64,000 bases of DNA. Origin: Stenotrophomonas sp. Marseille-Q4652 (GTDB lineage Bacteria > Pseudomonadota > Gammaproteobacteria > Xanthomonadales > Xanthomonadaceae). How positions within the stretch are numbered: position 1 is the stretch's first letter; each line of letters begins with the position of its first letter. The notes beneath the pieces are model-generated. The model was not told where the DNA came from, ran no database searches, and saw only the letters and a list, made by a program, of their open reading frames with translations. The DNA lies in NCBI RefSeq assembly GCF_916618915.1, contig NZ_CAKAKE010000001.1:1364001-1428000 (forward strand), given 5' to 3'. Shown in pieces: positions 42,128 to 51,218 of this stretch. The position numbers and the translations under genes are program-made.

Positions 42128-42201
42128 GTTCCCTGCCCATCCTTCCCTGGTTTCCCGCATTCCAGAACAGGCTCCGATGAGCCCCCTGGTCCTTGGCTGG
42201 C

Positions 42202-42966
42202 TTACTTCTTCAAGGCCATCTTCAACGCAGCCGTCTGTACAAGCTGGTTGGCCAGCGATCGCTTGTTCGAGCCTTTCAAAGCGATCCGGGCCAACGTGTT
42301 CTGGTTCAGCTGCATGACCCGGACGTAGCGGTCGTAGGCCTCCATCTGCGCGGCCCACTCATCCGCGGCCACCTGGATCTCGTTGGAGAAACGCGCCGCC
42401 TCGTTGTTCGCTGCCTGCACCGTCCCTTCCTTGTTGTTCCTCGAGCGCATCTCGAAGATTTTCCAGAGCGAACTCTCCATGCCAGCGACGGTCTTCTCCA
42501 GGAAATCGACCGACTCGTTGTACTGCAGGTTCTGGACCATGCGGATGTTCACGCAGAGCTGCCGCTGCTGCGCGAGCAGGTCACCGTTGAGATCGAAGAC
42601 GACCTCCCGCAACACATCACCCCATCCCGCGGGGCCTTGCCCGCAGGTCTCCTCCACCATGTAGTCGGGCTCGATCTTCTCCAGCTTGGCGCCTGCCGGC
42701 CGTTTGAGCAGGTAGGTGGACGGATCGAAGATCGACATCGCCTGGTCGATCTGGTTCTTTACCTCCCTCCAGCGCTGGGCTTCCTGTGCGTACTCCCGCG
42801 CCTGCGAAATGTAGCCCTGGATGGCCTGGGTAATGGCGGTGTAGTCGATGACCGGCGTCCCTGCCGAGACACTGTTCGCCGAGCAGGCGATCACCAGTCC
42901 CAGCATCCATGCCGCCCGCCGCCGGGGCTGTCCCCTCCCTGCTGCGTCCTTGTGTTTCATTTCCAT
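42202..42966 (-). CDS. virB5: VirB5-like minor pilus protein
   Basis: A 254-residue protein has a signal peptide (AAWMLGLVIACSANSVSAG) and a mostly helical mature part with the segment TAITQAIQGYISQAREYAQEAQRWREVKNQID, typical of VirB5/TrbJ proteins, which cap the T4SS pilus. Similarity is mainly structural, and the name leans on position between virB4 and virB6, as in Xanthomonas citri. ATGs at 42966 and 42960 are both possible. Confidence 0.8.
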   Translation of the reverse strand: MEMKHKDAAGRGQPRRRAAWMLGLVIACSANSVSAGTPVIDYTAITQAIQGYISQAREYAQEAQRWREVKNQIDQAMSIFDPSTYLLKRPAGAKLEKIEPDYMVEETCGQGPAGWGDVLREVVFDLNGDLLAQQRQLCVNIRMVQNLQYNESVDFLEKTVAGMESSLWKIFEMRSRNNKEGTVQAANNEAARFSNEIQVAADEWAAQMEAYDRYVRVMQLNQNTLARIALKGSNKRSLANQLVQTAALKMALKK

Positions 42967-43002
42967 GATCGTCCTTGTCTGCTCTTGGTTGGGAACCGGC
43001 CA

Positions 43003-45444
43003 TCAGGCCGCAGGGCGCTCAGCCACCGGTTTGCCGGAGCCCTTGCGCTGTACATAGAAATCGGTGAGCCATTGGTCGGGGCGAAGCTCGTCGATGGAGA
43101 CTTGCTCGCGCGCAGCGGCGGTCGCCAGGATGCGGTGCATGATCTCGATGTTGTCAGTCGATGCCGAGATCACGGCGAGAATGTCGTCCATGCCGCGCAG
43201 GTTGAGCTGGCAGACGCTGGAAGCATGCCCCTGCTTTACCAGGAAGCACCGGGAACGCTCGTCAAGGGCGGTCACGACCTTGAACTCGGCCTCGGTGAGC
43301 TTGAGCCCGTCGATATAGTCGGTCTTGCTGGCATTGGGATTGGGCAGCAGGATCAGCGTTGCGGTCTGCTCGATCAGCGCCGCGGAAATGTCACTCCTGA
43401 GTGCATCCTCCGGGCTCTGCGTGGCAAAGATGCCCAGGCCATTCTGCTTGCGGATGGTCTTCTGCTTGTTCTTGGCGAACTCCTTCAGCCCCCCTTCGCC
43501 GTCCAGGATCTTCCAGAACTCGTCCATCACGTAGATCAACGGCCGGCCGTCGATCAGCGACTCCAGCCGATGCAGCAGGTAGCTGATGACCGGCACCCTC
43601 ACTTCGGGATTGTCGATCACATCGGTGTAGTCGAACCCGATGATGCTGGCGCGCCCCAGGTCCACGGTGTCCACCGGGTTGTCGAACACCCATCCCAGCG
43701 AGTTGCCACAGGTCCAGCGGCGCAGCCGCGCATACAGCCCGTCGTCGCCCATGTTGGGCAGGCTCTTCTGGAAGTTGCCCATGGTGCGCAGGTGCATCGG
43801 CGTATCCAGCATGCTCGCCACCGCACGGAAGATATCTTCCTCCTCGCGCGCGCTGTACTCGTGCTTGCCTGCCAGCACCTTGACCAGATCGGCCAGGAAC
43901 TGGACGTTGGCCTCGGTATTTTCGCACTGGAAGGGATTGAAGCCGGTCGGCCGGCCGTTCTCCAGGGCAAGGTAGTTGCCGCCGCAGGCACGGACGAAGA
44001 TCTCCGCGCCCCGATCCTTGTCGAAGAAAAAGATGGTGGGGACCGGGTCATACTTCTGCACCTGGCTCAACAGAAAGTTGATCAGGGCTGTCTTGCCCGT
44101 ACCCGACTTGCCGATGACCATCGTGTTGGCAATGGCCTTCTCCCCGACTGAGTTCTCCGAAGGGTGGGTGGCGTGGAAATTGAAGTAATAGGGCTGGCCA
44201 TTGGTGGTCTGCAGCGTGGTGACGCAGTCTCCCCACGGGTTGTTGGATTGCTTGCCAATGGCGAAATTGTGCAGGGGCGCGAGCCCGAGGAAGTTGAGTG
44301 AGCTGACGTTGGCCAGCCGCGTGCGGTAGCGCCAGTTGGCCGGGATCTGCGAGTAGAACGACGACGTCACCGCCAGGTCTTCCTTGGCAGACACGAAACC
44401 GGCGTTGGACAGCTCAGCACGGGTGGCCGCCACGTTCTGCGACAGCTTCTGCTGGCTGTCGGCGTACACGGCGACGATGAAGTGGTACTCGCCCAGCACG
44501 AAGTTGCCCGAGGACAGCTGGTCCATCGCCTGGTCAAGCTCGATGATCTGGCTGACTGCCTTGTCCCCGGAGGAAATCATCATGCCCTTGGTGCGATCCA
44601 GCACCCTGAGCGCATCCTGGCGCCCCATCGGGCTGAAGGAATGGGTGATGACGTACTCGAAGTCCAAGTACTTCAGCCCGTTGAGGATCCCCGGGTACGT
44701 CCCTTCGGCGTACTCCTTGATGTTGAGCATCGCCCCGAAGTGGTTCACGCCGGTCGGGGTGCTGATCGCGAAGTCGCCGGTCCTGGCCGAGAACAGGTGC
44801 CGGCTGACAGGCAGGTAATCCTTCACCGGCGCGGACAGCACCGGTACGGGCTCATCGATGCGATTGATCAGGTAGCCCAGGAACTCCAGGGTCTCGGAGA
44901 ACACCATGCCGTTGCGCGCCTCGTACATCCCCAGACGGTACGGCGCGTAGTCGCGGATCACCGCCTCCACATTCCCTGCCAGCTCCAGCAGCTTCACCAC
45001 CGCCTGCTCCTGCTCCGCCTGCAGGCGGGCAATGTCGGCCGACTTCTCCACGAAGCGCTTACCCGCGACGACAGGACGGTAGATCATGGTCAGGTACAGC
45101 TCGTTCTGCATTATCCGCTGGGAGGACAACATCTCCATGTAATTGTCGGAGAGTTCCTGGTTGAAGCACTGCCTGAAGGACGGCCGTCCCTTCACCTGCC
45201 TGCGCCGGCGGATGTCGTGCACCCAGAACGCAACGTTGACGAAATCCGGTGCCCTCAGCGTCTGCAGCAGCCGGTTGAAGGTGTTGTGGCGGTGTTCCAG
45301 TTCCCATTCCTCGCGACCGACAAAGGGCAGCCCTTCCAGATGCCAGGTCAACAGGTAGTCGCCGCCGGTCGTCTTGACCACCGAGGTGGCCACGTGTGAC
45401 GACAGCGGGATGAATTCACTGATCGAGGTGTCGGGCGTGAACAT
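43003..45444 (-). CDS. virB4: T4SS ATPase VirB4
   Basis: VirB4 is the large energising ATPase of the secretion channel. The 813-residue product has an N-terminal CagE/TrbE/VirB domain, Walker A MVIGKSGTGKTALINFLLS at about 441-449, Walker B PLIYVMDEFWKIL near 640 and the C-terminal motor segment GLGIFATQSPEDALRSDI. The ATG at 45444 gives MFTPDTSISEFIPLSSHV, matching the family start. Reading frame intact throughout. Confidence 0.96.
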   Translation of the reverse strand: MFTPDTSISEFIPLSSHVATSVVKTTGGDYLLTWHLEGLPFVGREEWELEHRHNTFNRLLQTLRAPDFVNVAFWVHDIRRRRQVKGRPSFRQCFNQELSDNYMEMLSSQRIMQNELYLTMIYRPVVAGKRFVEKSADIARLQAEQEQAVVKLLELAGNVEAVIRDYAPYRLGMYEARNGMVFSETLEFLGYLINRIDEPVPVLSAPVKDYLPVSRHLFSARTGDFAISTPTGVNHFGAMLNIKEYAEGTYPGILNGLKYLDFEYVITHSFSPMGRQDALRVLDRTKGMMISSGDKAVSQIIELDQAMDQLSSGNFVLGEYHFIVAVYADSQQKLSQNVAATRAELSNAGFVSAKEDLAVTSSFYSQIPANWRYRTRLANVSSLNFLGLAPLHNFAIGKQSNNPWGDCVTTLQTTNGQPYYFNFHATHPSENSVGEKAIANTMVIGKSGTGKTALINFLLSQVQKYDPVPTIFFFDKDRGAEIFVRACGGNYLALENGRPTGFNPFQCENTEANVQFLADLVKVLAGKHEYSAREEEDIFRAVASMLDTPMHLRTMGNFQKSLPNMGDDGLYARLRRWTCGNSLGWVFDNPVDTVDLGRASIIGFDYTDVIDNPEVRVPVISYLLHRLESLIDGRPLIYVMDEFWKILDGEGGLKEFAKNKQKTIRKQNGLGIFATQSPEDALRSDISAALIEQTATLILLPNPNASKTDYIDGLKLTEAEFKVVTALDERSRCFLVKQGHASSVCQLNLRGMDDILAVISASTDNIEIMHRILATAAAREQVSIDELRPDQWLTDFYVQRKGSGKPVAERPAA

Positions 45445-45499
45445 GGGCGGCCTCCGGCCAAGGACGGGAAGCCGGACAGGAAGACCTGTCCGGCGCGGA

Positions 45500-45805
45500 T
45501 CAACTCCTGGGTGGGCGTTGGCGGTAGTGGTTGGGCGTGAATACCCACATCCCCTCATGCTCCTGCAGGTTGCGCGCCCTGAACTTGAACATCAGGCGAA
45601 GTCCCAGCAGGCGGAAGATCATCTCGTCACGCCGCGCCATCTGACGCATGGCCAGCACCACCACCGGGATCAGGGCCAGCAGCCGCATGTCCAGGTACAT
45701 GGCCAGCAACAGGCTGCCGCCCGCACCCATGAAGAAGGGCACGTACGGCACGCCCAGGAACATCGCCGGCCGCGTACAGCCCCGGAACAGCACGTTCTTA
45801 TGCAC
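45500..45805 (-). CDS. virB3: T4SS inner-membrane protein VirB3
   Basis: A 101-residue protein with a hydrophobic hairpin, RPAMFLGVPYVPFFMGAGGSLLLAMYLDMRLLALIPVVVLAMRQM (in part), followed by RRDEMIFRLLGLRLMFK, the VirB3/TrbD pattern. The start is a GTG at 45805 that overlaps the last codons of virB2 by 8 bases, giving the expected length. VirB3 binds VirB4 in the inner-membrane complex. Confidence 0.9.
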   Translation of the reverse strand: MHKNVLFRGCTRPAMFLGVPYVPFFMGAGGSLLLAMYLDMRLLALIPVVVLAMRQMARRDEMIFRLLGLRLMFKFRARNLQEHEGMWVFTPNHYRQRPPRS

Positions 45806-46187
45806 CGTAGTACCTGACGGCATCGACCAGCATCGCGGTGCAAGCGGAAGTGTTTTCGCTACCGAGCAGCATCTTGGCGATCTGGCCGGCCGCGCCAATC
45901 AGCAGGCCACCCACCAGAATCGGGGCAACGTCCGCGATGCGCTTGTGCGCGAACGCTATCTGGTAGCCGGCGAAGATCACCGCGATGGTGACCACCGCGA
46001 TGGAGGCAATGTTGAGCAGCCCGTTGATGCTGCTGAAAAAGCCACAGACCTTCTTGTCGGTACCGCCAAAGTCGACTCCCTGGGCGAGCACGTCGGGAGC
46101 GACCATCAGGGCAAGGCAGGCAGTGGCCATCAGCATTGCCTTCAAGGTGCGCTGCGCGGTATCGGGAGTGTGGAGCGAATGGTTCAT
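45798..46187 (-). CDS. virB2: T4SS major pilin VirB2
   Basis: A 129-residue precursor has a long signal (AMLMATACLALMVAPDVLAQG) and two hydrophobic helices, INGLLNIASIAVVTIAVIFAGYQIAF and VAPILVGGLLIGAAGQIAKMLLG, joined by a basic loop (AHKRIADV). This is the VirB2/TrbC pilin architecture. It lies between virB1 and virB3 in the canonical order. Confidence 0.93.
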   Translation of the reverse strand: MNHSLHTPDTAQRTLKAMLMATACLALMVAPDVLAQGVDFGGTDKKVCGFFSSINGLLNIASIAVVTIAVIFAGYQIAFAHKRIADVAPILVGGLLIGAAGQIAKMLLGSENTSACTAMLVDAVRYYGA

Positions 46188-46255
46188 GGTGGTTTCCTTG
46201 GTTGGTCAATCGAACTGGATCGCCCTTGACAGGGACGACTGCCCTGAAGCCCCCG

Positions 46256-47119
46256 TCAGAAGACGAAGGCCGAATCCCATGCGGGAATCTGGTTGGTCTG
46301 GAACACGGGGGCTTCGTTGCCGGACTGCACAGGCCCCGCCCATGGCTTGAGCACCACTGGAGTGCTTAGCTGCGGGTGGTCCCGGTCCACCCCAAGTGCC
46401 ATGGCACTCCCGGCACTCCCGGCACTCCGATCACCTGATCGCTCCGAACCGACCGAGGCGGCCGCGCTACGCGCCTGCGGCGGAGGGTCCATCGCCGGTT
46501 CGGCCATCGAGGCAGGTAACGGGAACCTGGCATTGAATGCCCACGCGGGATCCCCATCCGCGCCGCCAGAAGGGCGACTATCGCCCGCCATCCGGTTCCT
46601 TACGATGGTGGTGCCCGCACTGCTGCCAGCCGACCTGCGCGGATTTGCAGTGATGGCAATGGGCTCCCCTCTGCCCGTCCGGACTTCCCGATCGATCGAC
46701 CGGAATATCTTCTGGACGTAGCCGTGGCGGAACCCGGTTTCGAAATTGCCTGAGTAGTAGCAGCTGAATGACTTGCCCCAGTCGTTGCCGGAGCGGCTGT
46801 AACACTCGGCCAGGATCCGCGCGCCCGCCTGCAGGTTGGGACAGATCTGGAATGCGCGTTCGTAGGAGTCCAGCCCGTACCTGGCCAGATTGTGGCGGTT
46901 GACCTGGGCCAGGCCGACCGAAAAGTTGTAGCCCTTCTCCTCGAGCATGCGCACGGTCGCCAGCGCCTCGTCCAGGTGTTGTGGCTGGCGCACCAGCGCG
47001 CCGCCAACCACGCCTATCGCGAATGGATTGCGAGAGGACTCGACGTTGACCACGTGCTGCATGACGTCCATGGAAACGGCCATGTCCGGACATGCCACGG
47101 CCTCCAGCCCGGGCAGCAT
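46256..47119 (-). CDS. virB1: T4SS lytic transglycosylase VirB1 with long disordered tail
   Basis: VirB1 opens the murein for the secretion channel. The 287-residue product has a lysozyme-like domain (~1-150) with the catalytic Glu at about residue 27 in VVNVESSRNPFAIGVVGG, then YNFSVGLAQVNRHNLARYGL and CYYSGNFETGFRHGYVQKI. About 130 residues of low-complexity tail follow. The start at 47119 has a strong AAGGAGG site 8 bases upstream; an ATG at 47173 lacks one. No signal peptide is evident from either start. Confidence 0.9.
   Translation of the reverse strand: MLPGLEAVACPDMAVSMDVMQHVVNVESSRNPFAIGVVGGALVRQPQHLDEALATVRMLEEKGYNFSVGLAQVNRHNLARYGLDSYERAFQICPNLQAGARILAECYSRSGNDWGKSFSCYYSGNFETGFRHGYVQKIFRSIDREVRTGRGEPIAITANPRRSAGSSAGTTIVRNRMAGDSRPSGGADGDPAWAFNARFPLPASMAEPAMDPPPQARSAAASVGSERSGDRSAGSAGSAMALGVDRDHPQLSTPVVLKPWAGPVQSGNEAPVFQTNQIPAWDSAFVF
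46403..46429. repeat. Three 9-bp tandem repeats in virB1
   Basis: GGCACTCCC occurs twice, followed by GGCACTCCG, in the region coding for the disordered VirB1 tail. On the coding strand this gives a run of Ser-Ala-Gly units (RSAGSAGSAMALG). The unit length keeps the frame, so copy number could change without breaking the gene. Confidence 0.8.
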
Positions 47120-47174
47120 CAGGCACCCCTCCTTCTGGCTCCCGACGGTCCCATGCCTGGGATCCAAAGCCATC

Positions 47175-48218
47175 TCATGCGGCTTCTCCCTGCGTCCGTG
47201 CCGGGTTGAAATCTATGCCGGTGATGTAACGGCGTCCGGCGTGGGCCTTGATATGCACCACCACGTCGATGGTCATCATCAACAGGCGCTTGATCACCTC
47301 GAACTCCAGCCCGGCCCCTTCGGTCGAAGCCTTCACCATCAGCGCCAGCTGGTCCCAGGTCTGCTCCGGACTGCCGGCATGGCAACTGGTGATAGAGCCG
47401 GGATGGCCGGAGGCGCAATTGCGTATGAAATAGAACGCCTCGTCGCCGCGCAGCTCAGCCAGGATGATGCGGTCCGGCTTCATGCGCAGACAGGCCTCCA
47501 TGCAGCTTTTGGCAGTGACACTGCTGGTGCTCTGCCCACCCTTGGAATACAGCAGGTGGACCACGTTGGGCTGACTGATGAACAGTTCCCGTGCGTCCTC
47601 GATGGTGACGAGGCGCTCGTTGGCCGGGATGTGGTTGACCAGGGCCTTCATGAAGGTGGTCTTGCCCGAGCCCGTGGCGCCAGACACCACGATGTTCTTC
47701 CGGCCCAGTACCGCCTGGCGGAAGAAACCGGCGTAGTCACGCGCCCGGCGCAGCTCCAGCAGCTCTCGGTCGATCTCGCTCACCCCACCGTCGACCTCGA
47801 GGATCTGGTCGAAGAAGCCATCTTCCTGGTACTGCAACAGGGTCTTGGTGTGCCGTGATGGGAGGCGGATGGTGATCGACACCTTGCCCGCGTCACACGC
47901 CGGCGGGATGACGAACTGGGCACGCTGCCCGGTCGGGAATGTCAGCGACACCACCGGGTCCGCATCGGTAATGCGCTGACCGGTGTTGCTCTCGTTGACC
48001 ACGGCCGTGCAGAACTGGCGCGCGCGTTCGAATGTCAGGCCCGGCACTTCCCTGCGCTCCCAGCCTCCACGGGTTTCGAGGTAAAGCTCTCCTGGACGGT
48101 TGATGCAGATTTCCGTCACGTCAGGCGAAGCCATGAAGTCCACGATGCCCAGCACTTCGTACTGGTAGCTCAGGAAGTCGCTGGAAATCCGGGAGACAGG
48201 GGCCACTTCGGCATCCAT
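47175..48218 (-). CDS. virB11: T4SS hexameric ATPase VirB11
   Basis: A 347-residue traffic ATPase. Walker A is NIVVSGATGSGKTTFMKALV at about 178-186; the Asp box is VTIEDARELF, Walker B RIILAELRGDEAFYF (~254) and the His box SCHAGSPEQTWDQL. The N-terminal domain TEICINRPGELYLET is also typical. Reading frame intact. It sits between virB10 and virB1 as in Xanthomonas. Confidence 0.96.
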   Translation of the reverse strand: MDAEVAPVSRISSDFLSYQYEVLGIVDFMASPDVTEICINRPGELYLETRGGWERREVPGLTFERARQFCTAVVNESNTGQRITDADPVVSLTFPTGQRAQFVIPPACDAGKVSITIRLPSRHTKTLLQYQEDGFFDQILEVDGGVSEIDRELLELRRARDYAGFFRQAVLGRKNIVVSGATGSGKTTFMKALVNHIPANERLVTIEDARELFISQPNVVHLLYSKGGQSTSSVTAKSCMEACLRMKPDRIILAELRGDEAFYFIRNCASGHPGSITSCHAGSPEQTWDQLALMVKASTEGAGLEFEVIKRLLMMTIDVVVHIKAHAGRRYITGIDFNPARTQGEAA

Positions 48219-48230
48219 TGGTCGTCCCCG

Positions 48231-49442
48231 TCAGCGCCGACGAGCCAGGACTTCGGAGAAATCCACGTCCCGGGCCACGTACACGTTGATGATCTCGCCC
48301 TGGTTGATGGTGACCGTGGGCGGCCGCCGCTGTGCTAGGGCGTCGTTGGCCAGCCGTTCCATGCTGCGGGCGGTCGCGCTCTCGTAGGGCGAGCGCACCG
48401 CCAGCCCACCACCGGTAACCGTCGTGCTTTCGGGACCGTTCTCGGCGGCGGCATATTTGAAGGCATCGGCGATCAGGCTGATCATCAGCGCCGAGGCAAT
48501 CCGGCTTCCCCAGTGCGCGCTGTAGTCACCCGGTAGCCCCGCACCGCCGAGTCCGTCGACACCGGGGCTGGACATGGCCACATCCAGGCCATTGGGCGTG
48601 GTGATCCGATCCCATATCACCTCGACGCGCTCACCCACCGGCCCACCACCATAGGCGCCATAGATCTTCGAGCCCTTGGGCAGCAGCAAGGTACGCCCGT
48701 TGATCGAGTACACCGGCTCGGTGAGCAGGCAGGAAGTGAATCCTGCGAAATCGGTGATGATCCGTGTTTCCAGTACGCAGCGCAGGTAGGTGCCCCGCAC
48801 AAGCAGCGCATCGGGGCTGCGGATGAAGGCTGCACTGGAGGCATCCTCCAGCTCCGGCCCACGCTGCGTCCGTTGCGGTGCCGCGGGCTGGTTTCCCGCC
48901 TGCATCGCGGCCAGCATGGTTTGGGTGTACTCCCTCATGCCCAGGCCGCCGTCTGCCTCATCCTGCCCTGCGGTGCCTTCCGAACCGATGCGCCTGTCGA
49001 CCAGCGATGGACCGCGATCCGCTACAGGTTCCGCGGTCGGCCCAGTACTGAAGAGCGGCGCTACCGGCGGCGTAGCGTCACGACCGGCCTGTGCGGTGGG
49101 CAACATCGGGATGGGCTCTGCCGGCGGCAGTGGCAGCGGAACGCTGGCTACGGGCAACTCGGGTGTACTGACCCGGGCCGCTTCCACGCCTTTGCGCGGC
49201 GCCTCTGCGCCAGTGTCCGTCTTGCGCATGACCAGAAAGCCCATCGTCATGACCAGGGCAAGGATTCCCCCGAGGAACATCAGCGCCTTGCGGTTCAGGC
49301 GCTGCTCTTCGGCTGATCGCAGCTGTGGAGCTGCGGCATCCAGATCAGGATCGGGCCGGGCATGTGCGTTTCCATAGTACGGATTGGCATGCTCCGGAGC
49401 GTGGACAGCCTCGCCGGAACCCGGATGGAAGGTCTGGTTCAT
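48231..49442 (-). CDS. virB10: T4SS core complex protein VirB10
   Basis: VirB10 spans both membranes. The 403-residue product has a cytoplasmic tail, one inner-membrane span (ALMFLGGILALVMTMGFLVM, ~54-73), a proline-rich periplasmic linker, and a C-terminal TrbI domain: VRGTYLRCVLETRIITDFAGF, LLLPKGSKIYGAYGGG, MISLIADAFKYAA and VTINQGEIINVYVARDVDFS. Its ATG overlaps the virB9 stop by 4 bases. Confidence 0.95.
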   Translation of the reverse strand: MNQTFHPGSGEAVHAPEHANPYYGNAHARPDPDLDAAAPQLRSAEEQRLNRKALMFLGGILALVMTMGFLVMRKTDTGAEAPRKGVEAARVSTPELPVASVPLPLPPAEPIPMLPTAQAGRDATPPVAPLFSTGPTAEPVADRGPSLVDRRIGSEGTAGQDEADGGLGMREYTQTMLAAMQAGNQPAAPQRTQRGPELEDASSAAFIRSPDALLVRGTYLRCVLETRIITDFAGFTSCLLTEPVYSINGRTLLLPKGSKIYGAYGGGPVGERVEVIWDRITTPNGLDVAMSSPGVDGLGGAGLPGDYSAHWGSRIASALMISLIADAFKYAAAENGPESTTVTGGGLAVRSPYESATARSMERLANDALAQRRPPTVTINQGEIINVYVARDVDFSEVLARRR

Positions 49443-50210
49443 TTCTTTGCGTTCCTTCGCAAGCCAACGACGTTTTCCCCGTGACGGATCACCAGGTAGG
49501 GGTGGGTGCCGTGCACGACCAGTGTGTTGCCTTCCACGGTGGTATTGACGACGAAGTCCTCGCCGCTTTCCGTCTCGCGCCCGAACACCGCTGGGAAGAT
49601 GCCGGTCTTGTATTCCGGCGACGCGGGCAGCTTGAGATAGGTGAACCGGCCATCGTCATAGGCGTTTACCGGGATCAACCACCCCATCCGCTTCACCTGC
49701 TGGGTGGAATAGGAGTAGTCGAAGTTGTACACGCGGTCCCTGGCCAGTCCGGTGCTCAGCAGCGGACTGGCCTCTTCCTCGACAGCCTCCTGTGCTACAC
49801 GGAACTGGGCATCGTCGGGATAGGTAAAGGAAACCTTGTACTGCACCCCGGCACGGCGGGCCTGCTCCAGTTGCCGCCAGTCAGTGGCCACGACCTTCAG
49901 CTCGAAGATGTAGGAGTGCGTTTCCGTGCGCACCATCATGTTGGTGTCCACGTCCACGTCCTTCGGCTTCAGATAGAAAACGTTCTCTCGACGGGTCAGT
50001 TCCCACCCGTTGCTGAAGCCGGTGCTGTAGTCGAGGATCTTCTCGCTGGGGCTCAACTCGATCTGGGTAGTAAGGCCCAGGCCGGTACGGACCGGGTAGA
50101 TGCCATCCTTCTCGTAGGTACCGATCGACAGCCTGCGCCAGCACCGGGGCCGGCATCATGCCGAACACGGCCAGCAACATTGGCACTGCTCCACGTTTGC
50201 AACTGCTCAT
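49439..50210 (-). pseudogene. virB9: T4SS core protein VirB9 with an apparent frameshift
   Basis: The ATG at 50210 overlaps the virB8 stop by 4 bases and encodes a signal peptide, MLLAVFGMMPAPVLAQA. That frame then leaves the family sequence. The mature VirB9 continues in the +1 frame from about 50131, reading IGTYEKDGIYPVRTGLG and on through IELSPSEKILDYSTGF, TNMMVRTETHSYIFELKV and the C-terminal CagX domain to 49439. The +1 frame is closed by a TGA near 50157 and has no normal start codon. The span is 772 bases, one more than 257 codons, so one extra base (or two lost) lies near 50115-50135. The remainder is well conserved; either a recent mutation or a sequence error. Confidence 0.82.
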
Positions 50211-51145
50211 CGATTGCCAGCTCCCTCGGCGGTTCCCGTGCTGATCCCTGTTACGCCGGAAGCCGGCGAAAGCCCCGGGACGGCCGGTACCCGGGATGCC
50301 GGATCGGCCACGGCAGCCCCGACGGGCGCGCCCGGGTCATGCGTGTCCTGCCCTGCCTGCGCCGCCGCCTGCTGGGCCTGTGCCTGCAAAGCGCTTTCAT
50401 CCGGCACCGGCACTCCGTGGGCGTAATCGTTGTCCACGCGGTACTCGGAGACCTGGAACGAAAGCGGATTCAGGATGCGGTCCTGCTCGGAAAGGGCCAG
50501 GTCGTTCCGGTACTCAAATCTGAGGGTGACCAGCTGGTTGTCCAGATAGGTCGTGCTTCCGGTGCGTTTGTCCAGCAGGCTGCGCTGGATCCGCACCGAC
50601 GCGCCGCGGAAGCTGCCATTGGGCTCGGCTCCCAGCGGGGTGATGCTCAGGATGCGGACACGGATGGCCTTCTCGCGTCCGTACATGTGGAATGGATTCT
50701 GGGGATTGTTGCTCACGTAACGTGCCCGATGGCTGGCCGCGACCGGCTCGGCGGACATGGTGAACACCAGCTCCCAGTCCCGTAGTCCCATGACCGCCGA
50801 ATCGTAGGACTCCCGCGCAAGTACATACTGGGCAACATTGCTGCGATTGATCGCCTCGCTGGCCGTGATGGCCTGCGCCTGGAAGTCGCCCACCAGGCGG
50901 GCCACCGTCGCGGTGCCCGTATACGCATCGGCCATCACCAGAAACGGCACTTTCTCCTTGAGCGGCAGCATGTAGTAGTAGCCACCGGCCAGTGCCAGCG
51001 ACATCAGCAATGCCGCCGAGGCCACCCACCAGGCGCGACGCTCGCTGCGGCGGGCCAGGTCGGCCACCGTCAGCTCGTAGCTCACTGCCCTGCTGATGGC
51101 CTGCTCGACCCGCTGGCTGTTACCGCTGTCTTTCTTGCCGAACAT
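50207..51145 (-). CDS. virB8: T4SS inner-membrane complex protein VirB8
   Basis: A 312-residue bitopic protein: short cytoplasmic tail, membrane span WWVASAALLMSLALAGGYYYML (~39-60), and a periplasmic NTF2-like domain (VAQYVLARESYDSAVMGLRDW, VRILSITPLG, YLDNQLVTLRFEYRND). A Pro/Ala/Gln/Gly-rich tail of about 60 residues extends past the fold, longer than in Agrobacterium VirB8. It lies between virB7 and virB9. Confidence 0.94.
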   Translation of the reverse strand: MFGKKDSGNSQRVEQAISRAVSYELTVADLARRSERRAWWVASAALLMSLALAGGYYYMLPLKEKVPFLVMADAYTGTATVARLVGDFQAQAITASEAINRSNVAQYVLARESYDSAVMGLRDWELVFTMSAEPVAASHRARYVSNNPQNPFHMYGREKAIRVRILSITPLGAEPNGSFRGASVRIQRSLLDKRTGSTTYLDNQLVTLRFEYRNDLALSEQDRILNPLSFQVSEYRVDNDYAHGVPVPDESALQAQAQQAAAQAGQDTHDPGAPVGAAVADPASRVPAVPGLSPASGVTGISTGTAEGAGNR

Positions 51146-51218
51146 GAAGTCATCCAGGCTGCATGGGAGAAAGGGAAAAGCTCACGGCGAAAGGAAACGG
51201 TCCCCGGTAATCGCGCGC

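Noticed and set aside
50056..50056. Accepting a TTG at 50054-50056 as the true start of a shorter VirB9
   Set aside because: This codon lies in the middle of a conserved segment (IELSPSEKIL) and would remove the signal peptide and the first strands; the ATG overlapping virB8 explains the start better.
50115..50135. Programmed frameshifting as the way virB9 is expressed
   Set aside because: No slippery heptamer or known +1 shift sequence is visible, and the family is not known to use recoding.
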